Position numbers and translations under genes: made by a program
DNA from: Brienomyrus brachyistius
Lineage: Eukaryota > Chordata > Actinopteri > Osteoglossiformes > Mormyridae
NCBI RefSeq assembly: GCF_023856365.1
Contig: NC_064552.1
Span: 4,746,191 to 4,810,190, forward strand
Direction of reading: 5' to 3'
DNA length: 64,000 nucleotides
Shown: positions 38,233-61,998 of the stretch, in pieces
Numbering within the stretch: position 1 is the stretch's first letter
How the letters are laid out: every line of letters starts with the position of its first letter
The notes under the pieces: generated by a model
The model's input: only the letters and a program-made list of their open reading frames with translations
Databases searched by the model: none
Told to the model about the DNA's origin: nothing

Positions 38233-40030
38233 CCCCATTAATTTGCATGAGTGCACAAACTCCTCAGTTCCTAACCGTTTATGGTAACCCAGTGTTCTTC
38301 CCCGTAACATATTAAGACGCCACAGTCCTGCCGCATGATTTGAATGTGGGTGTCATTCCACACCCTTCAGACTGAGACCTCTGTGCCTGGAAGCTCAGTC
38401 GGCAAGCTGACCTGCACCCTACGTTCCTGCTCGGTCACCTGGAAACACCGGCACAGCATGGGTGGCTGGTGGGACGCCTCCTATTCAGGCCACAGTTTAG
38501 TCCATCTTAACCATCGGTGAGCTGCTAAACAATCCAACCAAACCGGTTCCAACATAAAAGATTAAACACCTTATAATCCTTTGCACTAATGTCAGCAATC
38601 GTCACACCCCTATATCCACAGTTTATGATGTCCTGGCCCTGGTCGGGAGGGGGGGGGATGATTTGAGCTCTGATTAGGTATTTCCAGGCCTAGCATAATT
38701 AGAAAATCCTCCCATTATTAACACTGCCTGTTTATTGAGCTTTTTAGGTACCAATATCACCGCCAATGCAAACTAAATTATGCTAAATTCTCACCATACA
38801 TACCTGTGACATACACCGTTCATTAGTCAATGTAAGTATACTCATCTATTCAGCACACAGGATATTAGAATTTATATAATTATAGATATAGAGTTCTGAA
38901 TAGTGACCGGACAATGTCATTTTAGAACCAATTCTTCCCAAAAACAGTTGTATATTTCCAAAAATTGATTTATTAAGACACTGTGCATTGAATTATATTG
39001 CATTGTGTACGTTTCCAACATTTTCAGATTTCTTACATACCTCAATCCTTATTTAATATGAAAAACCAAAAATACTTTAGTAGTACACTGGATATAATCT
39101 AACATTACAGAAGTAAAAGACAAAAACGGAACAAAAAAGCAAAAATGCGAACACTGAGGAATCGTTAGCGATTAAATCCGTTTGGGGTGGATCAGTACTG
39201 CCACCTGTTGAGCAAAAATAGAACCGTCCATAGTCACCCAAGACGTGCATCCATACTTTCATGTTTCAACAAGCATTCATTTACATGAATTACGGAGGTC
39301 ATATTCCTTAACATTTATAAAATGATGGCTATGACACGTGATAATATTTGCCTAAACAAATCTATAATCCTGGCGCAGAGACACAAAACTTGAGAAACGG
39401 TATTAAATTAGGAGTAAATAATAAACACAAGCTGCTCACCATTTCACGCGCCACAATTATCTTACTGGTTTTCAGTTAATTCACTTAAGACTGTAGGGGA
39501 ACGTAACCCCCTAAATCCGTTAGCTAACCGTGGGTAAGAAAGCGTTCTTACGCTACTGCTCACCAAAAGCTGTTGGGGCAGAACATTCCAGAGAAATGGC
39601 ACAACTTTTGTTTAATTTTTTCCCGTTGCTTTTGACTCCCACTGCCAACCATTCTTGTGTAAAAAGACATCTAATGCCGGAGAGCAGAAACGAAACGAAC
39701 TTTCTGTGTACTGTGTACTTTTCAGGGAGTTAGATATTTAAGCCAAATATAAATTTAAACAGACAAACGTTGACGGTGGTTTTTGTTCTTGTACATATTT
39801 GCGGCATAAAGTTACCGGACGTCCAGCGCGGTCGGGCCACTGGAAAGTCCCGGCTGAAGGTGGCTTCCGTGACATGCACCCTGGGAGCAGCCGTCAGGGG
39901 CGTTGGCACTGTGGCTCGCGGCATGGGGTTGCCCGAGAGTGCGTCCCTAGCGGTAGGGGTAGTTAGTGAACAAGGCCGGGGTGGGGAGCAGCGAGTGGCG
40001 TAGCAATTGGGTAAACAGAATTAACCATGG
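38233..40030. other. Intergenic, nothing recognised
   Basis: This is AT-rich sequence with no coding similarity. Confidence 0.5.
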
Positions 40031-40978
40031 TTGTTGCTAATAGTTCAGGAGAGATGCAGGGATGACCTCGAGGAATATATCAACCATGACAAGACTGAAG
40101 CCATTCTTATTTCCACACCAACACTGCTGGAGAAGTTAAATCAGTCACAGTTTTCAATACCTGGCTATTCCACCACTACTACATCTGAAGCTAATAACCT
40201 AGGTCTCATCTTTGATTCTTCACTCCAGAAGGCGTCTTATTTCCATCCCAAAACCATCTCCAAACTCTGCCCCTCACTCAACTTTGCTACTGCTGAGACT
40301 CTCATCCATGCCTTCATAACCTCCAGACTCGATTACTGTAGTGCTCTGCTTATTGGTCTCCCAGCAAAATCATTAAACAGGCTGCGGCACATCCAAAATT
40401 CCGCACAAGACTTCTCACCCGTACAAGACCATAGCAACATATCACTCCCATCCTCCATCAGTTACACTGGCTTCCAGTACAATCGTGGATTCGATTCAAA
40501 ATCCTTCTGCTCGTCTACAAAACCCAGAACAACCCACCACCCATCTACCTCGCGGATCTTCTCACCTTATACAAACCCACCCGCACCTTATGCACACCTT
40601 CTATCCACCCCCACTGCTCATCTCCGTTCCATGGGCATTTAGTGTGGCTGGCCCTAAACTCCGAAACACCCTCCCACTTGCACTACGTACATGCACTTCA
40701 CTCTCCATATTCAAATCCATGCTCAAAACTTGACCTCTTCACTCAGACTACTCTTGACTTTTTGCGATTTTCTTTTATATTTATTTTATGTTTTGGTTGA
40801 TGTCAATCTGGCGCTGGTGTGTCTCAATCAATGTGTCTTTGCCTCTACATGCTACCTATTTGCTGTTTATAGTCCAACTACTTCTATATTTTATGTTTTG
40901 CTTTTACTGTACAGTGTCCTTGGGTACTTTGAAAGACGCTTCAATAAAATGTATTATTATTATTATCTTTAAATTACA
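40031..40978 (+). mobile_element. LINE 3' fragment, end of reverse transcriptase
   Basis: A 203-codon open frame starts at 40031. It contains DKTEAILIS, NLGLIFDSS, ATAETLIHAFITSRLDYCSA and NRLRHIQNSA, motifs of the C-terminal reverse transcriptase region of L2/CR1-like non-LTR retrotransposons. Frameshifts follow, with FSVAGPKLRNTLPLALR recovered in another frame. The 3' end reads CTTTGAAAGACGCTTCAATAAA and finishes in an ATT-repeat tail. It is 5'-truncated and dead. The exact clade is not certain. Confidence 0.85.
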
Positions 40979-43382
40979 TACGCAGATGTACGACGGTGTA
41001 AAGACAAAATACGGAGACACGAGACCAGATCCATTTCTGCATGCACTGGCAGCATTCCAGAAAAAACATTTCTAAAGAATTCAATAAAGCTGAAGTTGCG
41101 GTAACGACCAGGGCCATTTTCCCTGGGTTTACGGAAAACGAGCCGCATTTGCTGGAGGCATATTAATGTTCTGTGTCACTGGCAGGAAATATTCCCGGAA
41201 GGGAGGAAGAGGCGCGTTTCCCACAGGCCTGGCTTTACGATCCTTATTCACAGGATGGCGACAGGGACAATGGTGAGAGACCGGGACGAATGAGAGTCAC
41301 GATGCGGAGGAGGGATCTCGGTAAAATGTGCCGACCGGAGGCGCCCCCTGCTGTCATGGGCACTGGGGCGGACCCACCGCCTCCTCCAATATTGCTTTCC
41401 GTTACAGCTATTAGTACGGATGAATGAATGAATGAATGAATGAATGAATAAAAATGATATCGGTAACGAAATTTTATGCACCTCGATTATATTCCATAAA
41501 CTAAGATAAAGATATCGCACTGGGATATACAACATTATTTTTTTTAAAAAAAGGTCTTTAGTCATACGCAACCAAAACGCATTGGAATACGCAGAAAACA
41601 TGATGGGCGCAGGGTATGGTACAAATAAACACGCTAATTAAGGAAAGAAAATACAGACATACAGCAATGTTTTAGTTTTCTAGCTAAAACGCGACTGACT
41701 GATACTAGCAATAAATGTACTGCTTTGCAGAGAAGCAGATTCTTAAAGAACAGATTGTACAACTATACTCTGAAGACTCACGTGCAAAGGGGTTCTTACA
41801 CATGCTCACCGCATACAAGGAACATCTCACAGTATTTACACGAATGAACAACACAGAGACAATTTGCAATTGTATAGGCCTGGTCAGGCCCGGCATAGCA
41901 TAGCGTAATGACCCCCCCATCATTCATTGCGAGTAAAAAAGCAAGGAAGCGCGCTGAACGATGCAATTCTCTGAAAGACCACGGGGAGGCACAGTGTTAC
42001 AGAACACACGCGCGTAATGCGAGTGGGCCGCTGGGCAAATGCTAGCGCTAGTTTTGCGTTTCTTAACCAACGTTTTGCAAAGCCGACGACGCTGCATTTG
42101 AACATATTCAACGTTACCTCTTGAAAAATGCAAAGGATTGTCATTGCTGACTATACATCTGTTAACATACTTAAATTTACCTCTGCCACAATAATTCTTT
42201 GTTTTTTGCGCATGTCTATGATTTTATAGGCCATTTTTCCATATAACCAAAAATTACCTAAATGGACTTTTTTTCTCACAATCTTTATTCATGCCCAAAC
42301 TTGTAATCATGCATATTCATGACATTTTCTGACAGACAGGACACCAACAAGGTAGAAAACCAACATCTTTCCATCTACTAACGAATACAGGCAGTGAGTT
42401 AGGAACCAACGACAACACAATGCATCATTCAGATATTTTGGTTTTAAAAAGTGTTAGATCGTGTAAAAGTACAAAGAGAAAAATTTACAAGGACAGAAGT
42501 ACGATATTACAACCGTCGAACATTAAAAACTAAGAACAAGTTTAAAATGGGGGCTTAAAACCGCCATAAATGCTATTCCAGTCTCACATTGCCCGTGTAT
42601 AGCGTAAGGTTTAAGAGCACCAGAATTCATATTATTATTATTTTAAATGAAAAATGTATTAAATCAAATAAAGAGGGAAGTGTCTTTGCAAATGGCCGAT
42701 AATTAGCATCTCTTCTAAGCCTGTCTTATCTTGTCAGGATTTCATGAAACTCTGGCAGAAAACGGTGACCCCAAAAACTGTGCCCTAAACCATTATTACG
42801 CATCTCAATCGTCCTGTTGCAACAGTGAGACCTTCACCAGCATATGTGACCATACCGTCTTTTTAAAATCAATCTATATGGACTTCAACCCTATATCTAC
42901 GTCAGCAAGGGAGGCTCTCGTATGAGACCCCGTTGACCTCTGATCTGTATATGAGAACGGCAGGCAAACCTACAACCAGGAAACACAGACCAGTCCATGG
43001 TTTACAGACTCTAATCACACGTATAACTAAATAATAGCTACACTGCTTAAATGCTACATTGAAGCTGAGTAAAACCTTTCTTTTTTTTTTACTTATGGGG
43101 GCCCTGTCCTAGATACATGCTTTGGATATTGGGGGGGGGGGGGGGGGGCGACAAATGCCTGTTGCTACGTTGTTGGCTAGTTACGCACAGTTGAGTATAG
43201 ATATTATGAATGAGATGAAATATATGTGCCGGCTGTTTTTTTTTGCTACTGGGAAGTCACACAAAATTAATATCAGTGAGTTATTCCTATTTAATGCTGA
43301 TGCAGTACAGGGTGGTGCCACTAGGTGTTATAGGAAGCAAGAGTAGTTTTCTTATAGGTGCTAAGGAGGGAAGGAGTGAAGA
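40979..43382. other. Intergenic and dpysl4 3' UTR
   Basis: On the - strand, candidate poly(A) signals for dpysl4 are ATTAAA (complement of 43290-43295) and AATAAA (complement of 42284-42289). A GAAT tandem lies at about 41420-41448, an 18-G run at 43131-43148, and a CTCF-like core at 41341-41354. No other gene was seen. Confidence 0.45.
41341..41354 (-). promoter_or_regulatory. CTCF-like core motif
   Basis: The complement reads ACAGCAGGGGGCGC, close to the CTCF core. It was found by eye only. Confidence 0.4.
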
Positions 43383-53828
<10,446 letters not shown>

Positions 53829-54060
53829 GCCGGCCGGCTGGAGATCTCCGGGACAGAGAGGAGTGAGAGACGCGGCTCCCAGCGCAGGCACGACGCCCAG
53901 CGGATCTGTGCAGCCTCGGTGCTGCAGGGACACTATCCCGTATTTCTGTTGTCTCGCCAGACGGAAAGATGTAGAGCCCCCCCGCCTGCCCTTACTATCC
54001 ACCCTCGCTTACCATCTGCCTGATTAGTATTCTGCACCCATCCTGCAGGCTGATGGAGGC
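53829..54060 (-). promoter_or_regulatory. Probable 5' UTR/promoter of short dpysl4 form
   Basis: This GC- and CpG-rich sequence lies directly upstream of the MSYQGKK start, in contrast to its AT-rich surroundings. The start context is CCGGCATGT. No TATA box is evident. Confidence 0.45.
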
Positions 54061-54897
54061 CAGAGGAGCCGTTCGGGGGTCTTTTTTGACCTTATAAATC
54101 AAAATACCCTTCACAGTTTCCAAACAACTCCAGAAGGAGCATGTGCAATGAAAACTCGCGTCAATATTAAATGATTTGGAACCGTAACCCATAAAATACG
54201 TAGTTGTTGTAAGCTTCTTCACATTCTAACAAATGATTTACCATCATAATCCTAGCGATTCACAGTCTTTTGTTTGCTTTGTAGGTCACAACGCACTTGT
54301 TAGTTAGACCTGCTCTAAGATGTTCTTTTTATTGTGTCCATGGAAACAATTCAAACCGTTTAAAGTATATAAACAAAAGTATTATATAGCGACAATATAT
54401 ATATATGAGACAGTAGAATAGGCCTATGCTGGAGAAGGAGGGAAGTGCAATGTCGACATTTTACCAGGAATCCTGCCTTAACTTACTTTAAACTCAGCTT
54501 ATTAACTCAAATTTGATATAATCTTTAATTGTGGAATGGATCCATTAGTGTGGTAAGTAGGCACCTCTATAGTTAAGGTCTGCAGTTGTATTGTTATAAA
54601 TACATTGAAATAATTATTTTTCTAATAATGATATTAAGCCTGGTACACGAATATTATACACATAATATTGGATAATATTATACATTGTTCAAGTAAATTA
54701 CAAACATGAACACAATAACCAAAACTAGATATTAGTTCAGCTTCCATCCCCTACTGTAATAGCAGTGATATTATTTCAACCCTGTCTAATCCATATAGAC
54801 GCCGTCTTCCTGTAATCGTCCATCATGTGAAGACGTTGAGTAACGGTTGAGTATTTTCTTTCTAAAGAATAGATGTTTGAACAGTTATAATAGTCCG

Positions 54898-54934
<37 letters not shown>

Positions 54935-54989
54935 TTGAAATCATCATTTTTGCAATGCAGACTTTTGAGTTTTTTTCTTGTGAACGTAC

Positions 54990-55331
54990 CTGTTCCTCAT
55001 ATGAGGAAAATACTATGGTCGGTCCCCCGGTAATGGAAACGGGTTCGGTTCCGCTGCTGGGCTCGCTCCCAGGCGAGTAGCTGCCTGCGCTCCGATTCTC
55101 AAAGTCCGGATCCGCCGAAGACATATGTGTCTCTTCTGAACCCTGTTTGAAGCATTTTCTTACACATTTGGGACTAGATGACTCAAAATTTAAAGTTTTG
55201 TTTTCAAATGCGTCTTCCACTTTGCAGAACATTCCTCCCAGTTTAACTCTAGGCTTTGAACTATATGTGCCCAGTTTGGAAAACAGTGCTCTTTCATCAT
55301 CGTTCCCAGTAAGAAGTCTCTTTTCTGCCAT
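54990..55331 (-). CDS. dpysl4: dpysl4 alternative first exon, long (A-type) N-terminus
   Basis: The ORF starts MAEKRLLTGNDDERALFSKL at 55331 and runs 114 codons to a strong donor CAG/GTACGT, ending SSYEEQ at 54990. It contains KPRVKLGGMFCKVEDAFENK, resembling the N-terminal extension of long CRMP isoforms (GMFCxVE...ENKT block). Its end phase (0) equals that of exon 53828-53790, so it can splice onto the exon starting at 51289 and give a protein of about 675 residues in place of 574. It lies about 1.2 kb upstream of the short-form exon. A CA repeat begins about 60 bp into the following intron. Codon use and the conserved block support a real exon. Confidence 0.85.
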
Positions 55332-55464
55332 TCTTAAGAGCTTTTAAAAAATATGTATAATAATTTTTATTTTAAAAAATCGTAATTAAACAGCACTTTA
55401 ACATTAGATTAAAAGATCAGAAAAAAACAGGTCAGTCGCAAGCAAGGCACCGATGTGCCTTTAA

Positions 55465-55600
55465 AGCACTTAAGGTATGCGACGTCATTCTCTCCGAGGG
55501 GACGGCCGCGCGGGAGCTTTCCACAGGGGCGTGGTGCTGAAAGACGTCGCGGTGCGAGCGTCTAATGGGCGCCGTACCTCCGAAACCATGAACAAACGTG
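55465..55600 (-). promoter_or_regulatory. CpG-rich promoter candidate for long dpysl4 form
   Basis: This is a short CpG-dense block (GGCCGCGCGGGAGC, GACGTCGCGGTGCGAGCG, GGGCGCCGTACC) with two GACGTC cores. It lies about 130-270 bp upstream of the alternative first exon in an otherwise AT-rich region. Confidence 0.5.
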
Positions 55601-58600
55601 TTGCGTGATTAACTGCGTAAACCTAACTTGTTGCTCATTCATGCATTTAATTAGTGCCCATTCTTGTGGCGAGGAGAATCAGTGTTCGTAAGGAATGACA
55701 TACCCATTAGTGTACAACACAAAGAGTTTATGAAAGTTAGAGCTATTATCCAGAAATTACCGGGACCGTTTGATTAATTACCAGTGCAGAATTTGATAAA
55801 TTAGCAATTGAAAACTAATTTGCTATATAAAACTATTTTCAGGACTTAAAGACAAAATAACATACCTAATACCTACCTAATACCTAACATACCTAATAAC
55901 AAACCTAAATATAGAAAGACAGCTGCATGGATGTAAAATATGGGGAGGGGGGGGTATACCCCCCAATAATCAGAATCGGCCATAACCCCCCCACCCAAAA
56001 AAGAAAAAAACATACAAAATCATACTTAACATCCCAAATGTTCAATCCAAATTTACGACCCTTGAACAACTGCATTTGAAAATCAATCCATTAGAATCAC
56101 TTTATACATTGATACAGCTAAATGTAAATCACTTGAACATTGAACACTGGCTACAGCTGACTGCCACAAACTGCACACTGGGTTATTAGAACTGGGGCTC
56201 CTCGCAGACTCACTGCGATCCTCAGAATACGAATCAATATCATTAGATACTGCGTTCCTTGGTCCTTCATGGGCAAATCATACACATTTACCTAAATGTG
56301 ACCTAAGAACCAAATATTCCTCCAGTATATATATATGAAGGGAATGATTCTTTAGATTGTTTTTTATAAACAAATATGGAAGGAAATGTGAATTTCAAAG
56401 ACAGATCGACTATATATTAACGAAAACATTTTCTAATTTACATTCCATCAAATCACCACACACACACACACACAATTATGACAAGACCATTAACTCACAT
56501 GTGATAACTTTAATTCGCCCTCACTTCAGCTATACAGAGAAATACATCTGCTTTCAGTCCAAGTTAACACATCGTGCAAAAAAACAAAGAAAAAAAGAAA
56601 GAACCAAACCTTTTTCTCCAAGAAGGCCATAAGGTCGTAAATTCCTCATAAAAATAATTTAAATTAAGGCAGTTATAGAAGTGCCTGCATAGAACAGTCA
56701 ATCACTCAGCTTTGAAACTCTCTGTCGGTATTGTGAATGAACTCTGCCGTGTGCTGTGGAAGTGGGAAGGAGCGATGTAGCGACGACACCATAATGCTTT
56801 ACGGTAAAAGCACAGAAGCTACTGCACAAGTAACAGAAGGTAATGATTGGCCAGCATGATTCAGGCAGGTGAACCTCAAACGCCGGAATCTCTGGACCGA
56901 AACATCCACATAGTTACATGTTCACCTCTCACATGGGTCTCCTGCACCCAGGACTAAGAAGAGGCATGGTGCACGCCAGGTACAACGAGGACTAGATGCA
57001 GTGAGGTACCGGGTAGTTGATGCAGAACAGCGAATTGGGTCCGCCTTGGAATCACCTGTCAAACACCTGTAGATGTTCAATGACTTGTCCTTCGCCCTTG
57101 TGTCACAGAGCAGAGGTTGGAGGTTGAGGCCAGGCGATGTCTGTGGTTGAGGCTTGGAGAACTGTTCCCCTCTGAAGTGCCCTCTTCGTGTGAGAGCCGA
57201 TGACACCCTGGACCGACACCGGTACTAGGATCCAGATCCGAATCACTGATTTATAGGAGATGGCCGTGCACGACGTCAGAGCAGCGACCGCCTGACGGGA
57301 AACGCCGGCCCTGATTGGCAGCAGTTTCTAGTTGGCAGGAGAATCCTGGCAGTGGAAACAGCTGGCAAGAGAACATCCTTATTTCCTCCTATTAGAACCA
57401 TCTCCCTGAAAGACATGACAACAGCACAAAAAAATCACATATTTCCCGAAGGTGTCAACACCAGCTATAAATGTCACTATTAATTAGTAGCTGCATAATA
57501 ATTTGAACCACACTCTAGCATTGTAGGCCCAGCTTTTTACATTTTAAAATGCATCCACAAACCCACATATTTGGGTTATGCAAGATCCACAGGTACCAGA
57601 CATATTATTTGTAATATAAAAGCCTTAAATTTACTAAACTGTGTGATACAGCCTGGTAATAGAGTACACTTTTGTTAGTTGCTGTGTGACTGAACCAAGC
57701 GTTGATGTCTTCTCTGAGACGAAGCAGGATTATTTTGCATTAATGCTGAAGCACCGTTTTCCATAAGTTAGTATCATTATATTATGAGTTATGACAGGCT
57801 TATGAGGACATACATGTTGTATGAAGAGGCTCACAAGCTAATCTCCTGTGGAATAATATCTACACGGACCAGAAGGTTATGGACGTATCACCAACATGTA
57901 AGCAAGATGCAGCCTCTTGTATAACGTAATGAAGGTCTTCCAGGTAGCTGCATGTCACACCTGACAATCCTCTGGTGCCAGCTGATCATCACCAGCTGAT
58001 GTCAATTATCTACTTCCCACGACCAATTAGAAGTCAGTCATGGTCCATCTGGCCACTCCGGGGGCACCCAAAAGGCAGGGGAGGCACCGACGCCATCTGG
58101 CTCGGATTACCAGAGTCTTGGGAATTGCAGAATCCGGCCAAGAGGTGTTTAAAGGCCATTAACTGGAAAATTACGAAGACCACCCTCAGCATATACTGCG
58201 AAAAACAAACACTGGGCAATGTACCTGCAACCAAATCCTACTGCCAAAAGGAGGGGGAATAAAGTGAAATTACACAGAATTTGCCTTAACCATGTGTGTT
58301 GCCCCTGACTGTTACTCTCTCACTTTTACATCCCTTCAGATGAAACTATTGAGAATCTTCGTAGCGGGAGACGCAGAGTGAAGGTCTTTCGGTTTAACAG
58401 GATTATTTACGGGCTGGAGGATTAACAGTGGGAACAAGCATGTCCACCCCCCCCCCCCCCCCCGTGCGGTGTAAAAGGTAGAAAGCTCTGAAGGTTTTCT
58501 GTATTTTGCCGCTACCTCGCTCACGTTGCTCTGTAATGAATCAGGACAAAGGAACGAAGCTGGGATCGAGATCGTACTGCCCTCTCTATTTAAAAATCAC

Positions 58601-58894
58601 GAAAAATGCGACTTTTTAGAAAAAAAAACCCTTTTCTAATGTACTAAGAAAACCAAATTAGGATTTTGGCAGGTGCTGCTCTTTGAGTGCTTTGATACTT
58701 TGCTGCTCAGACCACAAGAATGAACGGTGCAAGTGGCTGTAGGTCATATTACCCAGAGAGAGGTCTGAAATGTCCCCCGGCAGAGACCTACATTTTAACG
58801 AGGCGTTTTCTGCCTCACTGCTCTTAAGGCTGGCGTGATTTTGTCTTTTAAGCCTTTTAAGGCTTTGAGAGGGGCTATTGAAAAATACCGTGCA

Positions 58895-58963
<69 letters not shown>

Positions 58964-59827
58964 CAACCAACAAACAGCAATGAATAGTATACATTAAAGG
59001 CAATCCACGCAAATTTCAATTCTGATAGGGAGATTTTAGGCAAATTTAATTTGCGGATTTTAGAAATATTTTGCCTGTTCCCAAGCTTGTTCCAGAAAAG
59101 TCGGACTACGCCAGTGTTTCTGAAATATTAGCGCCCTAGCTGATACTGTACGAGCGTAGCAGACGCCATTCTGTGACAGATGCTACCCGCCACTGATCGG
59201 CTGGATAAATGCGACAGATGCAGCTGAACAAACGTTTGCATGCAAAATGCAAATATCATTCATGCCCGATCAGCGTGTAGCACAGATCACACCCTCGGAG
59301 AAGAGCGAGCTGGGGGCGGTGTCTCTTTTTTCGTATTTCGGTAAGAATCAAACTGGAACACTAGGGGGTGGAAACTGGATCGACCGAATTGTCTCCATAC
59401 TTACTTGTCGGAGGAAAATCCTCCCGAGAAAATCTGTTCGTACATTCACGGGGGTAGGAGCGGGGATCCAGTGCCAAGTGAAGACTCTCGTATTGACCTC
59501 AAACCCTGCTGAAACAGCGCAGGGGCAAAATCAGACTTAATACTTAACTTTCAGGTATTTTCAACATTCCTTATGGAAGTGACTTTCGTTGTCATTTTAG
59601 CCAAAATCTGTAATCGCGTAAATAAAAAGTTTCTGTCCACTTATCCAGGATAAGTTTCGATATTGCAAATAAAATAAAATACATTAAAAAGAATGATAAC
59701 CAAAGATAAGCAATAAGGCAGTAATAAATCGTACACACAATGAATCCGTGTGGTGTAGGGCTCCCTCTACTGGAAAGCATTTATCGTGCGGCCCTAGCAG
59801 CACCATAATTGAACCCTTAGTGAGAAA
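55601..59827. other. Intergenic between dpysl4 and jakmip3
   Basis: I recognise no gene. It contains a G/C-rich repeat at about 55938-55998 related to 33205-33290, CA repeats at about 56456-56474, a (TA)n(CA)n tract at about 58898-58960, a 17-C run at 58447-58463, and a CTCF-like core at 59760-59773. Confidence 0.5.
59760..59773 (-). promoter_or_regulatory. CTCF-like core motif
   Basis: The complement reads CCAGTAGAGGGAGC. It stands about 55 bp left of the hAT element at 59828. Confidence 0.4.
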
Positions 59828-60648
59828 TAGTGATGGGATTTATGGCTCTTTGAGGGGATCCGGATCTTGGCGATCCGTTCCTTTCAAAGAGCCGTTCAAT
59901 AGAACGGCTCTTTTGGCTCTTTTAAAATATTTAGTCAGTTTTAAGAAGCCAGCTTGGGGGCATCTCAGTTTATCCTGGAAATAATCACTGGGAGGAATGA
60001 TGAGGTGAGATTTGTAGTCAAATAATTAAAACTCAGATATCACACACCAATATCTGAGTTTGAATTATTCTGAAATATTGATTATTACCTCATTTGTCAC
60101 GTGTGGACTATATTCCATAGGGTTGCACAACATCCCTCTGCTTAGACAGTGACATCACTATTTTGGATTTACCTTAAGTGTGTGTATGCGTAAAGCTAAG
60201 TTGACTTATGTTATTCATACAATACCTACTCACAAATAAACATCAAAAACAAAGCCGGCTGCAATGAATTTCTGTGTAAAACAGCTTTTACTACAAACAC
60301 TTCCACACAAGAACATTGTTATCACGGCAGCGTGCACAAGTAATGGCTCCGCTCCTACCCAATGACAGAGGCATGCAGGGTGTATTTCCACTTGAGCACT
60401 CACGTGAAGGATGCGTGCACAACTATCATCATGCTGTTAGGCAGGAGCACCCCTGCGCTGGGTGCGCCCCTCCCCCTATAACTGTTCTGTCTCGCCGAGG
60501 AGCTAATTTGTGTGCATCTGTGTGAAACACGCATAGGAAAAAAAGAACGACAGAAAGAACGGCTCCCCCCAGCCGCGACTCGGCTCCCATCGTTCATGTT
60601 TATGAGCCGTTCAAAAGAATCGGTTCGTTCGCGAACGTCACAACTCTA
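59828..60648. mobile_element. Non-autonomous hAT element, 821 bp
   Basis: Perfect 8-bp duplications GTGAGAAA lie at 59820-59827 and 60649-60656. The termini TAGTGATGGG and the complement of TCACAACTCTA are imperfect inverted repeats. Subterminal regions carry repeated GAGCCGTTC/GAACGGCTC motifs on both sides. The inside contains a hairpin ACTCAGATAT...ATATCTGAGT at about 60031-60060. No transposase frame was found. Confidence 0.85.
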
Positions 60649-61831
60649 GTGAGAAACTGTGTGCGCGCTGTCTACGTGTATTTGACCTGTCCAGGTTATA
60701 CCTTTGCAAAGCGCTCCTTGGGATAGGGTTCAGACCCCCCCCCCCCCCCGAGCGGTTAGAAAGTCGATGGATTCGGTTTATTATTATATATTATTATTAT
60801 TATTATTATATATTATTATCAGAACGTTTTTTTGTCCATTAAAAACATGGCATCAAAATAGATTCTAAGAATTTGGTTTTAATTATTTTTTAAACAAAAT
60901 GTCAATCAGCATCTCAATTAAAACACCTACACGCACAGTATCGCCCGTAATGGTGCATCCTTACCTTTGAATCGGTTTCGTTGTATGAATCAAGGTCACT
61001 GTAACGTGAAATGTTTGCTTCTTTATTTTTCAGATCCGGAGCATCGTTCATTTGACTGTATAATCGAGGATCACATTGCATTCATTCACGCATTCAAACG
61101 ACTTTTTATTTCCTCGCGTCTTCAGTTGTTCTCTTCACCTGTGTACCTGCTGTCTGGACCACGGAGCAGGCTTCGGTCCTTCAACGACTGCTTATTTCAG
61201 GCTTCCTCACAACAGGACTTTAATAGTAATTGTCTCAAAAGCACCATGTGAATGAGGTAAATGTTTCGGGCCAAATAAAAGCCTCAACGACTTTATTTTT
61301 GCTTGAGATTTCTTCAATTCAAAACTGTCCGTTCATAGGTCGTTTACCGTTTCGATAATTTTTTTAAAACCTAAATCAAATACAAAGGGAAAAAAGACAT
61401 TGATGATTCCATTGTTTGGCATGTATTTAGTTTCAAATACTAATATTGAGGACCCTAACATAATCCACCGTATCTGGCCACCGGGAATCGCGGGACACAG
61501 GGAGCCGACCAGGTCCGTCTCTCTCCTCCTTCATGCTTCCACACGGAAGCAACCCGTAATACCGCCTGCTTAGCAGGGACAAATAAAGCGTCGTTTAAAA
61601 AGTCCTTTAATTCCCATGCAGGATGATTTCTAATCTGCCTCCACGGGCGATAGTTTCTCCGGGTTTCGAAAGGATACATTGCAAAAAAAAAGAGTTTGAA
61701 ATCTTCTAGGGTCCAGGACAAAGCTGTCGAGTATTTCCTTGGATTTAGAAGCGCGTTGGAGCGCAATGTCACGTATTTTGGCCGCTTTTCCCACAAATAC
61801 AGAAAATCTTCGCAAACGAGCATATACATAG
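60649..61831. other. Intergenic / probable jakmip3 3' UTR
   Basis: A 15-C run lies at 60735-60749 and ATT repeats at about 60778-60830. On the - strand an AATAAA (complement of about 61285-61290) could end jakmip3 transcripts. No other gene was seen. Confidence 0.4.
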
Positions 61832-61942
61832 TCAGGGGGAATCTTGGGTCGAATCCCGTCGTATTTCGTAAGACGCCGAAAAAATATTTGCAGACCTGGT
61901 AACCGAAGAACAACGTACCGCCGTACACAGATATTTAAGCAC
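61832..61942 (-). CDS. Candidate alternative last exon of jakmip3
   Basis: Read on the - strand, a pyrimidine-rich tract and CATACAG acceptor precede GTGCTTAAATATCTG at 61942. In the phase left by the exon 62773-62708 (phase 0) it encodes VLKYLCTAVRCSSVTRSANI and 16 further residues, then TGA at 61834-61832. It would replace the hydrophobic tail by a soluble Ser/Arg-rich one. The evidence is splice signal and phase only; it could instead be 3' UTR of the main form. Confidence 0.4.
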   Translation of the reverse strand: MLKYLCTAVRCSSVTRSANIFSASYEIRRDSTQDSP

Positions 61943-61998
61943 CTGTATGAAATAAAATAAAAAAGTAAGCTAAATATGTTCTCTACAACAGAACACAT

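Noticed and set aside
61455..61928. 157-codon open frame on the - strand
   Set aside because: It starts inside the candidate alternative jakmip3 exon in a different phase, resembles no family I know, and overlaps another open frame; probably 3' UTR.
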